NCBI GenBank assembly: GCA_963717385.1
Contig: CAVQWE010000027.1
Span: 62,001-126,000 of the forward strand
From: Sva-07 sp963717385
GTDB taxonomy: Bacteria > Actinomycetota > Acidimicrobiia > Acidimicrobiales > Ilumatobacteraceae
DNA length: 64,000 nucleotides
Direction: 5' to 3'
The translations under genes were made by a program, and so were the position numbers. Below, piece by piece: positions 1 to 8,681 of the stretch; the stretch's first letter is position 1, and every line of letters starts with the position of its first letter. The notes under the pieces are model-generated. The model worked only from the letters and a program-made list of their open reading frames with translations, made no database searches and had not been told where the DNA came from.

Positions 1-722
1 CGGATCGAGCCCGCCAGATCGGTACTCGCCCAGCAAGCTGTCGTGTCGGGGTCTCGAGCCCTTGCGGCGACCGGTCGTAGACCACCGAGCCCAGGAACAC
101 GAAGTTCTCGTCGGTGAGCCACCGCAACAACGGATCATCGCCGGCGACCTCGAGGAGCCGGTCACGCATCGGAGCGAAGTCACGCACCACGGATTGCACG
201 TCGTCGATCGCTGCGCGCACGTCGATCTCGAGCTGCTCACGACGCTGCGGCGGGCATCGGTCGAGCTCGACCAGCGTCCACGCTTCGACCCGACCCTCGG
301 GCGCATCGACATCGACGAGTTGGTGACGATCGTTGCGCCGCACGTTGAGCATCGGGTGCACGAGCAGATGGATGCCGAGGCGATAGCGATCGAGCACCAT
401 GCGCACCGTGTCGACGAGGAACGGTACGTCGTCGGTGACGAACATCAAGATGGTGCGCTCGGTCTCCCACCCGTCGCGTTGGAGATCCGGCGACAACACG
501 CTGACCAAGCGTCTCACCGGCCCGCCGGGTTCGCCCCAGATGAAGGTGCGCGATCGCCGCTGCATACGCGGCGTTCAGCCGGCGACTGTCAGCATCGTCG
601 CTGGGAACGTCTCGGTAGTACACACCGATGAACGCCTGCAGGAGTGCATCGTTGGGTCGACGTTGCCCGGCGATCTCGCGGAGGCTGTCGATGGTGTCGT
701 CCACGTCGTTGTGAGCGCTCAT
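1..722 (-). CDS. NAD-specific glutamate dehydrogenase, N-terminal part (frame-disrupted, runs off the window)
   Basis: N-terminal segment of the large (about 1,600 aa in known members) NAD-dependent glutamate dehydrogenase, which oxidatively deaminates glutamate to 2-oxoglutarate in the cytoplasm. The start is the ATG at 722, giving MSAHNDVDDTIDSLREI. The family-typical string TERTILMFVTDDVPFLVDTV and a following LLVHPMLNVRR are readable, but only in the next frame. The frame shifts by one base near 505 (an extra base in cttGGtcag on the coding strand). A second +1 shift in the CCC at 59-61 would restore the expected LLGEYRSGG stretch. The catalytic domain lies outside the window. Both shifts look like single-base indels in short G/C runs, as in several other genes here. 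Family call is good; integrity uncertain. Confidence 0.75.
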
Positions 723-818
723 GTGATTCCAGACCGAGGTCGAGGGGTGTGTGATTCAACGTAGCCGCACCGACCTCACAACTCGAACACACCTGGACGC
801 ACGCCGCACGTGTACGGC

Positions 819-824
819 TAGCGT
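819..824 (+). promoter_or_regulatory. -10 element of leaderless VIT gene
   Basis: TAGCGT ends 8 nt before the ATG at 833. There is no room for a ribosome binding site, so transcript and coding region probably start together. It lies in the 110-bp gap between two divergent genes. Confidence 0.45.
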
Positions 825-832
825 TCGGTCCG

Positions 833-1570
833 ATGACTCGACCCGATCTCTCGCCCCAGGACCTCGCCCGTCCTGAGCTGCACAGTGGCCACCGGTCGGT
901 GTCCGGCGGACTCGCCCGCGCCGCCGTGTTCGGGATCAACGACGGGCTGGTCTCGAACGTGTCGCTCATGCTCGGATTCGCCGGCTCGGGCGTCGACTCG
1001 TCGATCGTCCGCCTCGCCGGGCTCGCCGGGGCAATCGCCGGTGGGATCTCGATGGCGGCCGGCGAATGGATCAGCGTGTCGGCCCAGAACGAACTGGTCG
1101 AGCGCGAAGTGGCCGTCGAGCGCCGCGAGCTGGCCCGCAACACCGTTGCCGAAACCGCCGAACTCGCGGCGATGTACGAGGACCACGGCATCTCGCCCGA
1201 AACGGCCCGAGCAGCAGCCGAGGACGTCATGGCCTCGCCCGAAGTGGCGTTGCGGGTGCACACCCGCGAAGAGCTCGGCGTCGACCCGCACGACCTGCCC
1301 TCAGCCTTCAAGGCAGCAGCGATCTCGCTCGTCTGCTTCCTGTTCGGAGCGCTGCTGCCCGTCATCCCGTGGTTCACCGGCGCCACCGGGTTGGCACCGG
1401 CGGCGATCTCGGTCGCGATCGGCGTCGTGGCCGCTGCGTTCGTCGGCGCCGCGCTGGGACGGCTCGCCGAGCGCTCGATCCCCAAGTCGATCGCCCGACA
1501 GGTGGTCATCGTGCTCGTGGCGTGTGCGGTCACGTACAGCATCGGCGAGTTGGTGGGCGTCAATGTCTGA
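833..1570 (+). CDS. VIT1/CCC1 family metal ion transporter
   Basis: Integral membrane protein of 245 aa in the VIT1/CCC1 family (vacuolar iron/manganese transporter type), expected to move Fe2+ or Mn2+ across the membrane. The N-terminal half has the family signature around GLARAAVFGINDGLVSNVSL, followed by the GxxAGxxSMAAGEWISV segment that in this family marks the first transmembrane pair. The middle is a charged helical cytosolic domain (rich in Glu, ELVEREVAVERREL) typical of the metal-collecting region. Three hydrophobic segments fill the C-terminal third. Length is normal for bacterial members. The last codons overlap the next gene by 8 bp, so the two are probably co-expressed. Substrate cannot be told from sequence alone. 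Confidence 0.85.
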   Translation: MTRPDLSPQDLARPELHSGHRSVSGGLARAAVFGINDGLVSNVSLMLGFAGSGVDSSIVRLAGLAGAIAGGISMAAGEWISVSAQNELVEREVAVERRELARNTVAETAELAAMYEDHGISPETARAAAEDVMASPEVALRVHTREELGVDPHDLPSAFKAAAISLVCFLFGALLPVIPWFTGATGLAPAAISVAIGVVAAAFVGAALGRLAERSIPKSIARQVVIVLVACAVTYSIGELVGVNV

Positions 1571-1949
1571 GCACCAGCCCCCATCGACGCAACGCAACGT
1601 GCTGGGCACCGACCTGCAACCCTGTTCGTACGATCCGATGACCGGCTACTACCGCACTGGCTGTTGCGAGCACCGCGGCGACGACCCCGGGATGCACACG
1701 GTGTGCTGTCGGCTCACCGACGACTTCCTCGAGTTCTCGAAGTCGCGAGGCAACGACCTCACCACGCCGATGCCTCAGTACGGCTTCGCTGGGCTGTCCG
1801 CAGGCGATCAGTGGTGCGTGTGCGCCGATCGCTGGAAGGAAGCCTTCGACGCCGGCCATGCGTGCAGCGTGATCCTCGAATCGACCCACATGTCGACACT
1901 CGAGTACATCGACCTCGCCGACCTGCGCGCCCACGCCATCACGAGCTGA
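1563..1949 (+). CDS. DUF2237 family protein
   Basis: Cytoplasmic protein of 128 aa matching the DUF2237 family: it opens with NVLGTDLQPCSYDPMTGYYR and carries the family's conserved cysteines in GCCEH, VCCRL and QWCVCADRW. The function of the family is not known; the clustered Cys and the neighbouring metal transporter would fit a metal-related or redox role, but that is only inference. The ATG at 1563 lies inside the last codons of the transporter gene, and the next gene starts 10 bp after its stop, so the three probably form one transcript. Confidence 0.8.
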   Translation: MSEHQPPSTQRNVLGTDLQPCSYDPMTGYYRTGCCEHRGDDPGMHTVCCRLTDDFLEFSKSRGNDLTTPMPQYGFAGLSAGDQWCVCADRWKEAFDAGHACSVILESTHMSTLEYIDLADLRAHAITS

Positions 1950-1959
1950 CGCCCGAGCT

Positions 1960-3453
1960 GTGAGCGCCGAGTCGACCGACGACCAGTATTCACCGCTGCC
2001 AGGTTGGTTGGCCGTTGCACTCGTCGTCGGCACCTCGGCGGCGATCTTGGTCTTGGAGATTCTCGCCGGGAGACTGTTGGCGCCGTACGTCGGCGTGAGC
2101 CTCGAGACCTACACCGGCATCATCGGCACGGTGCTCGCCGGTATCGCCGTCGGCGCCTGGCTGGGTGGCGTTGCCGCCGACCGGGTCGACCCTCGCCGGC
2201 TCATCCCCGTGCTCCTCGTGGTCGGTGGAGCGCTGGCGATCGCCACCGTGCCGATCGTTCGAGCCCTCGGTGGCGCCGGCGGCTCCGCCAGCGTCGGCGG
2301 CACACTGGCGCTCACGGCGGTTGGATTCCTGCCATCGGCGACAGTGCTCAGCGCCGTTCCGCCGGCAGTGGTCAAGCTGCAGCTGCGCGACCTCGACTCG
2401 ACTGGTGCCACCGTCGGCCGACTCTCGGCGTACGGCACCGCTGGCGCGATCGTCGCCACGTTCCTCACCGGTTTCGTCCTGGTGGCAATCGCTGCGGTGA
2501 CCACGATCATCATCTCGGTCGGTGTCGTCCTGGTGGTGAGCGGACTGGCGTTGTGGCTGGCCTCACCCCGTCCCGTTCGGAGTGCCGCACGCACCGAGAT
2601 CACCTCGGTGTCGGCATTCGCCGGGCTCGCACTGGTGGCGGCCACCGCACTCGGCAGCGCCTGCGACAGCGAGACCACCTACTACTGCGTGTCGATCGAG
2701 GCCGACGCCGACCGCTCCACCGGTCGGGTGCTGGTGCTCGACGATCTCCGCCACAGCTACGTCGACCTCGACGACCCCGAGTACCTCGACTTCTGGTACA
2801 CCCGGCGCCTGGCCGAGGCGATCGACATCGCTGCCGACGCCGATCCGGTCCGGGCGGTCCACATCGGCGGCGGGGCCCTCACGGTGCCGACCTGGGTGCA
2901 GACCACACGTGCCGGGAGCGACCAGGACGTGTTCGAGATCGACGGTGAGCTGATCGATCTGGTGGTCGACGAGTTCGATCGTTCGGTCGGGCCCGGCAGC
3001 GGTCTCGACGTGATCGCCGGCGACGCACGCCAATCACTGCTCGATGTGCCCGACAACAGCGTCGACGTGGTGATCGGCGACGCATTCGGGAGCCGTGCGG
3101 TGCCGTGGCACCTGACCACGCAGGAGTTCGTGATCGATGTCGAACGGATCCTGCGGCCCGGAGGAATCTATGCGCTGAACGTGATCGATGGTGCCCAGCT
3201 CGCGTTCCTTCGCGCCGAGGTGGCGACGATCGCATCGGTGTTCCCCTACGTCGAGGTGGTGCTGGGCGAGGGCGCCTCCAACGGACGCCTCGGCAACTCT
3301 GTCGTCGTCGCGTCGGACGAGCCATTCGACGCCGGCCGGCTCGACCCCGAAGGTGGTCGCCTCGTCGACGATGTGGTCGAGTTCGTGCGCGATGCCCGGG
3401 TGCTCACCGACGATTTCGCACCGGTCGATCAGCTCCTCACACCGTCGAGTTAG
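1960..3453 (+). CDS. membrane-anchored spermidine synthase-like protein
   Basis: 497 aa protein of the 'fused MFS/spermidine synthase' type. The first roughly 215 residues are hydrophobic, with several membrane segments (for example LVVGTSAAILVLEILAGRLL at the start). The rest is a soluble Rossmann domain like polyamine aminopropyltransferases: glycine motif VHIGGGALTVP, an acidic FEIDGEL strand end for the ribose of the cofactor, and VVIGDAFGSRAVPWHLTTQEF in the active-site region. Such fusions are common in actinobacteria, and their substrate is usually not known; true spermidine synthesis is not assured. GTG start 10 bp behind the previous gene, no obvious own promoter. Confidence 0.8.
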   Translation: MSAESTDDQYSPLPGWLAVALVVGTSAAILVLEILAGRLLAPYVGVSLETYTGIIGTVLAGIAVGAWLGGVAADRVDPRRLIPVLLVVGGALAIATVPIVRALGGAGGSASVGGTLALTAVGFLPSATVLSAVPPAVVKLQLRDLDSTGATVGRLSAYGTAGAIVATFLTGFVLVAIAAVTTIIISVGVVLVVSGLALWLASPRPVRSAARTEITSVSAFAGLALVAATALGSACDSETTYYCVSIEADADRSTGRVLVLDDLRHSYVDLDDPEYLDFWYTRRLAEAIDIAADADPVRAVHIGGGALTVPTWVQTTRAGSDQDVFEIDGELIDLVVDEFDRSVGPGSGLDVIAGDARQSLLDVPDNSVDVVIGDAFGSRAVPWHLTTQEFVIDVERILRPGGIYALNVIDGAQLAFLRAEVATIASVFPYVEVVLGEGASNGRLGNSVVVASDEPFDAGRLDPEGGRLVDDVVEFVRDARVLTDDFAPVDQLLTPSS

Positions 3454-3517
3454 GGCGACGCCAGGCTTCGAGGGGCACGAGGGTGCGCGACGCGTTCGGC
3501 GACGCGACACTGACGGT

Positions 3518-3871
3518 GTGGCAACCAAGACCATCTCTCTCGGCGCAGCACTGATCGTGCTCGGTGTGATCGTGACGATCGCCTCGAGTTCGGGGAGCGC
3601 TACCTCACTCATCCCGGCCTTCATCGGGATCGTGTTCGTCGCTCTCGGCCTGGTCGCTCGGGCCAAACCCGATCTCAACCACCACCTCATGCACGCATCA
3701 GCAGCGCTCGCTCTCGTCGCCGTCCTCGGAAGTCTCGGGTCGGCCATCGGGCGCGGCGCCGAGGGTTGGGCACTGTTCGCACAGATCGCCACGATCGTGC
3801 TCTGCGCCGCCTACCTCTTCGTGGCCGTGCAGTCGTTCCGCGAGGCGCGTCTCGCCCGAAACACTGCGTGA
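3518..3871 (+). CDS. small membrane protein, unknown function
   Basis: 117 aa, about four hydrophobic helices: SLGAALIVLGVIVTIAS, LIPAFIGIVFVALGLVAR, ALALVAVLGSLGSAIG and IATIVLCAAYLFVAVQSF, with short loops and a basic end. The pattern 'ALIPAF.GIVF..LGL.AR' and 'MHASAALALVA.LGSLG' recalls a group of about 115-aa proteins of unknown function seen in actinobacteria and planctomycetes. I do not know a function. GTG start chosen because upstream codons have no coding character. It ends 16 bp before the convergent cytochrome gene. Confidence 0.65.
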   Translation: MATKTISLGAALIVLGVIVTIASSSGSATSLIPAFIGIVFVALGLVARAKPDLNHHLMHASAALALVAVLGSLGSAIGRGAEGWALFAQIATIVLCAAYLFVAVQSFREARLARNTA

Positions 3872-3887
3872 TCCGACCCCGATCGGG

Positions 3888-4259
3888 TCACTCGGTGGGT
3901 GCGCCGGCCTGCTCGGCTCGAACGAACGCCAGGATCGCAGCAATCTGATCATCGGTGTACGAACCGTTGCCGGGCATCGCACCGAAGTCCCAGCGCTCTT
4001 CGTCGACACCGTTGCGAACGGCGTCAGCGAATTCGGCGTCGGTCAGCTGATCCGGGCCGTAGATCGGGTCGAGCAGTGATGGACCACTGTCGGACCCGGC
4101 CAGATCGCCGCCGTGGCATTGGGCGCAGTTCGCCCCGTAGATCGCCTCCCCCCGCTCGAGTTCGGTGGTTGGCCCATCGGCGCCGCACGAGACACCAACC
4201 GTCGCCAGTGCCAGAGTGCCGGTGACGCCGAGGAGGAAACGACTGCCATGAACGCCCAC
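3888..4259 (-). CDS. class I cytochrome c, lipoprotein
   Basis: 123 aa. An N-terminal membrane-targeting stretch ends in a lipobox-like VGVSC, so the protein is probably exported and lipid-anchored. One haem c site CAQCH sits near residue 47-51, and the likely axial Met is in DFGAMPGNGSYTDDQ near the C-terminus, followed by the usual final helix (QIAAILAFVRAEQ). Length and layout fit a small soluble-domain cytochrome c that shuttles electrons on the outer face of the membrane. The ccmI/ccmH genes at the far right end of the window belong to a system that would attach its haem. Divergent from the M14 peptidase, only 42 bp apart. Confidence 0.85.
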   Translation of the reverse strand: MGVHGSRFLLGVTGTLALATVGVSCGADGPTTELERGEAIYGANCAQCHGGDLAGSDSGPSLLDPIYGPDQLTDAEFADAVRNGVDEERWDFGAMPGNGSYTDDQIAAILAFVRAEQAGAPTE

Positions 4260-4301
4260 ATCGCCAGTGTGGCATCACCGCAGTCCGGTACGGTCGCATT
4301 C

Positions 4302-5222
4302 GTGGAACGAATCAGGTTGTTGGCCGCCGTCGTCGCAACCATTGCACTGGCGGCCTGCGGGTCGAGCACGACCGACACCGCCGATGCGGGCGAGTCGACC
4401 GCCCCGACGCAAACAGCAACCACTCAGGTCACTTCGACCTCGGTGCCAGCGAGCACGAGCACCACGTCGACATCCACCACCACGACGACAACAACGTCGA
4501 CCACCACGACCACCACGTCGACGACCACGACCACCGTCCCGATCCCCCCGATTCCAGGTCCACTCGATCTGAACGCCGAGCAGGTCGGGCTCGGGTTGTC
4601 GGCTGGCGGTCGGCCGATCGTTGCCGAGCGCTCCGGCACGGTGGGCGGTCGACGGGTTCTCGTGATCGGGGTGATCCACGGCGACGAAGACGACGGAATC
4701 GCCATCGTCGACGAACTCCGCGCCGAGCCGGTGCCCGATGGCGTCGAACTCTGGATCGTCGAGTCGATGAACCCCGACGGCCAAGCCGCACAGGAACGCG
4801 GCAATGCCAACGGTGTCGACCTCAACCGGAACTTCCCGTACAACTGGGGACCGATCGGGGTGCCGGGCGACTCGCAGTACGCCGGCACCGGCCCGGCGAG
4901 CGAACCCGAGACGCAGGCGATCATCAACTTCATGACCCAGCTGCAGCCCGACATCACGGTCTGGTACCACCAGGATCTGTTCGTGGTGAACCCATCGCAG
5001 GGCCGAGAGGGGCGCGTCCGCGAGCGCTACGCCCAACTCACCGGTCTGCCGATGGGCCAGATCACCGGGGGCACCTACACCGGCATTGCGGCCACCTGGG
5101 CCCGCAACGAGTTCAGACCCGCCGACGGGGTGGCATTCATCGTCGAGCTCGGGTCGACACTGTCACCGATCGAAGCGATCACGCACGCCGACGCCGTGCG
5201 CACCATCGCCGTCGAAGGCTGA
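4302..5222 (+). CDS. M14-family zinc carboxypeptidase-like lipoprotein
   Basis: 306 aa. From the GTG at 4302 the protein has a clean lipoprotein signal (VERIRLLAAVVATIALAACG), then a roughly 40-residue linker made almost only of Thr and Ser, then an M14 peptidase domain. Zinc ligands can be assigned as His and Glu of IHGDEDDG and His of VWYHQDL; substrate-carboxylate residues lie in GVDLNRNFPYNW, and the catalytic Glu in FIVELGST. The small size and the RNFP motif fit the group acting on cell-wall peptides (murein amidase MpaA-like), which is inference. The Thr/Ser tract probably spans the distance from membrane to wall. An in-frame start further upstream (4113) would overlap the divergent cytochrome gene and lose the signal peptide. 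Confidence 0.85.
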   Translation: MERIRLLAAVVATIALAACGSSTTDTADAGESTAPTQTATTQVTSTSVPASTSTTSTSTTTTTTTSTTTTTTSTTTTTVPIPPIPGPLDLNAEQVGLGLSAGGRPIVAERSGTVGGRRVLVIGVIHGDEDDGIAIVDELRAEPVPDGVELWIVESMNPDGQAAQERGNANGVDLNRNFPYNWGPIGVPGDSQYAGTGPASEPETQAIINFMTQLQPDITVWYHQDLFVVNPSQGREGRVRERYAQLTGLPMGQITGGTYTGIAATWARNEFRPADGVAFIVELGSTLSPIEAITHADAVRTIAVEG

Positions 5223-5234
5223 GCGCTACATCAG

Positions 5235-5245
5235 GGGTCAGACCC
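5235..5245. repeat. GGGTCWGACCC palindrome, copy 1
   Basis: GGGTCAGACCC between the convergent M14 peptidase and dehalogenase genes, 13 bp after the peptidase stop. One of at least six intergenic copies of the same core in the window; may act as a U-less hairpin terminator. Confidence 0.5.
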
Positions 5246-5257
5246 TCGACGGCATCG

Positions 5258-6163
5258 TCAGGCCAACCAGGCAAGCAGTGCTGCGACGACGTCTTCGCCG
5301 CGATCGTCCTGCAGGAAGTGGCCGCCCGGCTCGAATTGCTCATGCGGTTGGCCGGCGGCGCCGGGAATCCGGTCGACAAAGCCCTGTTGGAAGTGGCCGA
5401 GCACGAAGTCGCCTGGCGTCCACAGCGTGAGCACCGGCTTGGTCCACTGCTCCCAGACCGTCCACGCAGCTCGATTCGCCGGAACGGCCGGGTCGTCGGG
5501 GGTGGTCGGCACCAGCATCGGAAACTGGCGGGCGCCGGCCAAGTAGGTCTCGTCGGGAAATGGTGCGCGGTACGCATCGATCTCGGCGTCGGTGAGTTCG
5601 CGGGCCTGGCAACTCATCTGCAGGAGAGCGCCGCAGTCCATCGGGTCCATCTGCTGCGACACCTGCTGCCACCTCATGAAGCCGTCGCCCATCGGTTCGC
5701 CCTCGGGAAGCGCCGTGTTGCCGATCACCACCCGATCGAACCACCCAGGGTTCTCGGCGATCACCCGCAGCCCGAGGAGCCCACCCCAATCCTGCACGAA
5801 CACGTTGAACCCCGTCGACGGACGTTCGAGCCCACCGACGAATTCGGTCAGCCACGCAACGTGTTGTGCATAGGTGTAGGCGGCTCGGTCGATCGGCTTG
5901 TCGGAGCGACCGAACCCGATCAGGTCGGGTGCCACGATCCGATACCCAGCATCGACGAGCGGCGGGATCATGCGGCGATACAGGTACCCCCACGTCGGTT
6001 CGCCGTGGAGCAGCAGGAATGTTCCAGCTTCACCGGAGCCCTCCTCGACGTAGGCCATCCGCAACCCGTCGACCTCGGTGTACTTGGGTTCGTAGGGAAA
6101 ATCGGCGACGTCAGCGAAACGATCATCGGGCGTGCGAACGAACTCAACGGTCATGACGTCCAC
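5258..6163 (-). CDS. dhmA: haloalkane dehalogenase
   Basis: 301 aa alpha/beta hydrolase that would cleave carbon-halogen bonds hydrolytically in the cytoplasm. The family triad is visible: nucleophile Asp125 in QDWGG, with Trp126 as one halide-binding residue, acid Asp252 in WTPGDFVLG, and base His282 in GGHFLQDD. The oxyanion/halide loop HGEPTWGYLYRRM follows the first core strand. The motif set fits the HLD-I/DmmA side of the family; the substrate range cannot be read from sequence. The start GTG at 6163 is followed by an in-frame ATG at 6154, and GGGAGA just upstream can serve as binding site. It lies downstream of the glucosidase gene, separated by a perfect 27-bp palindrome that may end the upstream transcript. 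Confidence 0.85.
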   Translation of the reverse strand: MDVMTVEFVRTPDDRFADVADFPYEPKYTEVDGLRMAYVEEGSGEAGTFLLLHGEPTWGYLYRRMIPPLVDAGYRIVAPDLIGFGRSDKPIDRAAYTYAQHVAWLTEFVGGLERPSTGFNVFVQDWGGLLGLRVIAENPGWFDRVVIGNTALPEGEPMGDGFMRWQQVSQQMDPMDCGALLQMSCQARELTDAEIDAYRAPFPDETYLAGARQFPMLVPTTPDDPAVPANRAAWTVWEQWTKPVLTLWTPGDFVLGHFQQGFVDRIPGAAGQPHEQFEPGGHFLQDDRGEDVVAALLAWLA

Positions 6164-6182
6164 TCTCCCAGACCCAGATCCG

Positions 6183-6209
6183 AACGTTTGGTGTCAGACA
6201 CCAAACGTT
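6183..6209. terminator. perfect 27-bp palindrome after the GH13 gene
   Basis: Two 13-bp arms (6183-6195 and 6197-6209) around a single base, core GGTGTCAGACACC. On the minus strand it begins within the TAA stop of the glucosidase, the position of a terminator; no U-run follows. The core is a variant of the GGGTCWGACCC family. Confidence 0.55.
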
Positions 6210-7765
6210 ACATCTGGAGCACCGTTGCCTCGTCGGGACCGAGTTCCCCGCCGGCGGCGGTTCGCTCCCGATTGGTCGACAACAGCACGGACGCCTCGCC
6301 CAGGTCGGCCGGCCAACTCGGTTGCATCGTCGCTGAGGTTCACCAACACCACGACGTGTTCGTCGGCGAGGCGGCGTTCGAACCGGATGACATCTCCGTC
6401 GGTCGGTGTGAACTCGATGTCGCCCCGTCGGAGGACATCGTGCTTGCGTCGAAGGGCGAGGAGGTCGCGATAGAGCGAGTGCATCGACGCCGGGTCGTCG
6501 ATCTGCACGTCGGCGCCATGGCTCGAGGCGTTGGCGGGGAAGGGAAGCCAGGGTCGCGTCGGCCAACCGTGGCCGGTCTCGCCATCGCCTTCGGCGGTCC
6601 ACGGCATCGGAGCCCGACAGCCGTCGCGGCCGTCGGGATCGACCACGCGGTCGGGCGGCACGATTGCGTCTTCCAAGCCGAGCTCCTCGCCGGCGTACAA
6701 GAACGGTGTGCCACGCAACGCGAGTGCCATCACCGCTGCGGCACGAGCGCGGGCGTCGGATCCGTAGCGGGTGCGGTGGCGGGGCTGGTCGTGATTCGAC
6801 AGCACGAACGTCGGCCAGCCGGGCTCGGCGAAGTCGGCTTCCATGGCAGCCAACGAGGCCTGCATCCGACCGGCGTTCCAGTGCGTGTGGATCGGTCGGA
6901 AGTCGAACGACAGGTGCAACTCGGGCGCTTCGGGCGTGCCCAGGTACGACGCGCTCTCGCCGGGGCTCAGCAGGTACACCTCGCCGACCATCATCGGCTC
7001 GTGGTCGTAGCTGTCGAGCAGTGTGCGGATGCGTCGGAGCAGCTCGTGGCCGAATGGTCGATCGCACGCGAGCAACGGCATCGTGGCGAGATTCTCGGGC
7101 AGGTCGTCGACGTCGAGGCCTTTGCCGATCAGGTTGACGACATCGGAGCGAAAGCCGTCGACGCCGCGATCGAGCCAGTACCGCAGCGAGTCGAGCATCG
7201 CTGCTTCGACATCGGGGTTGGCCCAGTTGAGGTCGGGCTGCTCGGACAGGAACACGTGGAGGTACGACTGATCGGTGTGCTCGTCGTGGGTCCAGGCGGG
7301 CACACCCTTGAACTGCGACATCCAGTTGGTCGGCGGCGAACCGTCGGCCTGACGGTCACGCCACACGTACCAGTCACGCTTCGGGTTGTCACGCGAGGAG
7401 CGCGACTCGACGAACCAGGGGTGGTCGCTGGAGCTGTGGTTCGGCACCCAGTCGAGCAGCAGCCGCATCCCGCGCCGATGCAATCCGTCGATCAGTTCGT
7501 CGAAGTCGGCATCGGTGCCGAAGACCGGGTCGATCCCGCAGTAGTCGGCGACGTCGTAGCCGAAGTCGCGCATCGGCGAGGTGAAGATCGGCGAGAGCCA
7601 CAACGCGTCGACGCCGAGATCGGCGAGGTAGTCGAGCCTGCTGGTGATGCCCGCCAGGTCACCGATGCCGTCACCGTTCGCGTCGGCGAACGACCGCGGA
7701 TAGATCTGGTACACGACGGCGTCGCGCCACCACGGGGTCGCCTCGTTGCCCGTCAGCCCGATCAT
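6208..7765 (-). CDS. GH13 alpha-glucosidase (one frameshift near the 3' end)
   Basis: Glycoside hydrolase family 13, alpha-glucosidase/oligo-1,6-glucosidase type, cytoplasmic, acting on alpha-linked oligosaccharides. Typical start WWRDAVVYQIYPRSFADANGDG; conserved region DWVPNHSSSDHPWF; catalytic nucleophile Asp208 in GVDGFRSDV, acid/base Glu262 in VGEVYLL, and transition-state Asp326 in LSNHDQPR. The direct frame ends in an Arg-rich tail, but a +1 shift at 6307-6308 (extra base in ggCCggcCga) gives the family-like end ASVLLSTNRE...ATVLQM and a TAA at 6208-6210, for about 518 aa. The start codon overlaps the stop of the upstream PhyH gene by 4 bp, so both are translated from one message. Confidence 0.85.
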
Positions 7766-8541
7766 CCGACACCGACCAAGGGGTTGATGTCGCTGGCGGC
7801 GAGTTCGCCGGGTTCGGTGTTGCGCAGCCAGATCAGTCGGTCGAGTTTCTGGCCGTCATTGGTCGGCTCGACGACGCGAGCGCCGTCGGCGAACCAGATG
7901 ACCGTCATCACCTCGCGGTCGCGTGCGGTGACGTTGGGGTTCGCGCGGTGCAAGGTCCACCCGAGGTGGAAGCTGGCGTCGCCGGCACGCATCGACCCTG
8001 TGGACTTGCGAGCGATGTCGGCGTCGGCGAGGTGCCGGTCGTAGAACGCATCTGCTTCGTCGGAGATCGCTTCATCGCCGATCGGGCCGCCGTGGGTTCC
8101 TGCTGCGAATTCGAGGTCGCCCATCTCGGGATCGACGTCATGGAGTGGGAGCCACATGGTGATGGTGCGGTCGGTGTCGAGCGGCCAGTACCACTGGTCC
8201 TGGTGCCACGGCGTGTGCCCACCGCCGGCCACTTTGTACAGCGCCTGGTCGTGATACACACGCACCGCATCGACGCCCAGCAGCGCTGCTGCGGTGCGAC
8301 CCAGCTCGGCGTTCAGGGTGATCTCGGCCATCGCCGGATCGGACTGCCAGAGGTTCATGTACTGATCGAACGCCGCCTGATAGGTCTCGTTGCCCGGCGG
8401 CAGTTCGACCTTGTACGCCGTGGGGAGCGACGCGTTGACCAGCGTACGGAATCGTTCGAGCACCTCGGTCGGCACCAGCCCACGAACGACGACCTGCCCA
8501 TCGCGTTCGAGTTCGGCTCGTTCGGCACTGAGGTCTCGCAC
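7762..8541 (-). CDS. phytanoyl-CoA dioxygenase (PhyH) family protein
   Basis: 259 aa Fe(II)/2-oxoglutarate-dependent oxygenase of the PhyH family, which hydroxylates small molecules in the cytoplasm. Metal ligands can be assigned as His and Asp of TPWHQDQWYW and His of GWTLHRANPN; a nearby Arg (TARDREVMTV) may bind 2-oxoglutarate. The middle GDLEFAAGTHGG stretch is typical. Length is normal. The substrate is unknown; bacterial members range from lipid catabolism to natural-product tailoring. GTG start. Translationally coupled to the GH13 gene (4-bp ATGA overlap), which hints at a shared sugar-linked role, but this is inference. Confidence 0.8.
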   Translation of the reverse strand: MRDLSAERAELERDGQVVVRGLVPTEVLERFRTLVNASLPTAYKVELPPGNETYQAAFDQYMNLWQSDPAMAEITLNAELGRTAAALLGVDAVRVYHDQALYKVAGGGHTPWHQDQWYWPLDTDRTITMWLPLHDVDPEMGDLEFAAGTHGGPIGDEAISDEADAFYDRHLADADIARKSTGSMRAGDASFHLGWTLHRANPNVTARDREVMTVIWFADGARVVEPTNDGQKLDRLIWLRNTEPGELAASDINPLVGVG

Positions 8542-8609
8542 CGGTCGATTCTCTCACGAGTTCACATCGCCGAAACGAACGCGGAACATCGATTCCATAC
8601 GTTGGCCCG

Positions 8610-8681
8610 ATGTTGTCGGAACTCGGCGCACGCAAGGGCGCTGACGACGCGGGTCTGACCCGTGTCGTCCCAACTCGATGA
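8610..8681 (+). CDS. possible 23-aa leader ORF ahead of the GH92 gene
   Basis: ATG at 8610 lies 6 nt behind TACGTT (598-603 of the 8.0 kb block, i.e. 8598-8603), the same -10/start spacing as other leaderless genes here. The frame runs 23 codons and its TGA overlaps the ATG of the mannosidase (ATGA at 8678). It starts MLSELGARKG, with no known motif. It could couple translation to the downstream gene, or be chance. It contains a GGGTCTGACCC palindrome. Confidence 0.35.
   Translation: MLSELGARKGADDAGLTRVVPTR
8646..8666. repeat. GGGTCWGACCC palindrome, copy in GH92 leader
   Basis: Centre T at 8656; core CGGGTCTGACCCG (8650-8662), arms extended to about 10 bp with one G.T pair. It lies in the leader of the mannosidase gene rather than at a gene end, unlike most copies. 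Confidence 0.45.

Noticed and set aside
4429..4540. Thr/Ser codon run as a mobile or CRISPR-like tandem repeat
   Set aside because: It is in frame inside a lipoprotein, where such linkers are common; there are no regular spacers.
5318..8044. Very long open frame (908 codons) on the plus strand
   Set aside because: It lies antisense to the dehalogenase, glucosidase and PhyH genes, which have full catalytic motifs. Its product is His/Arg/Val-rich without domains; long shadow frames are expected at this GC content.
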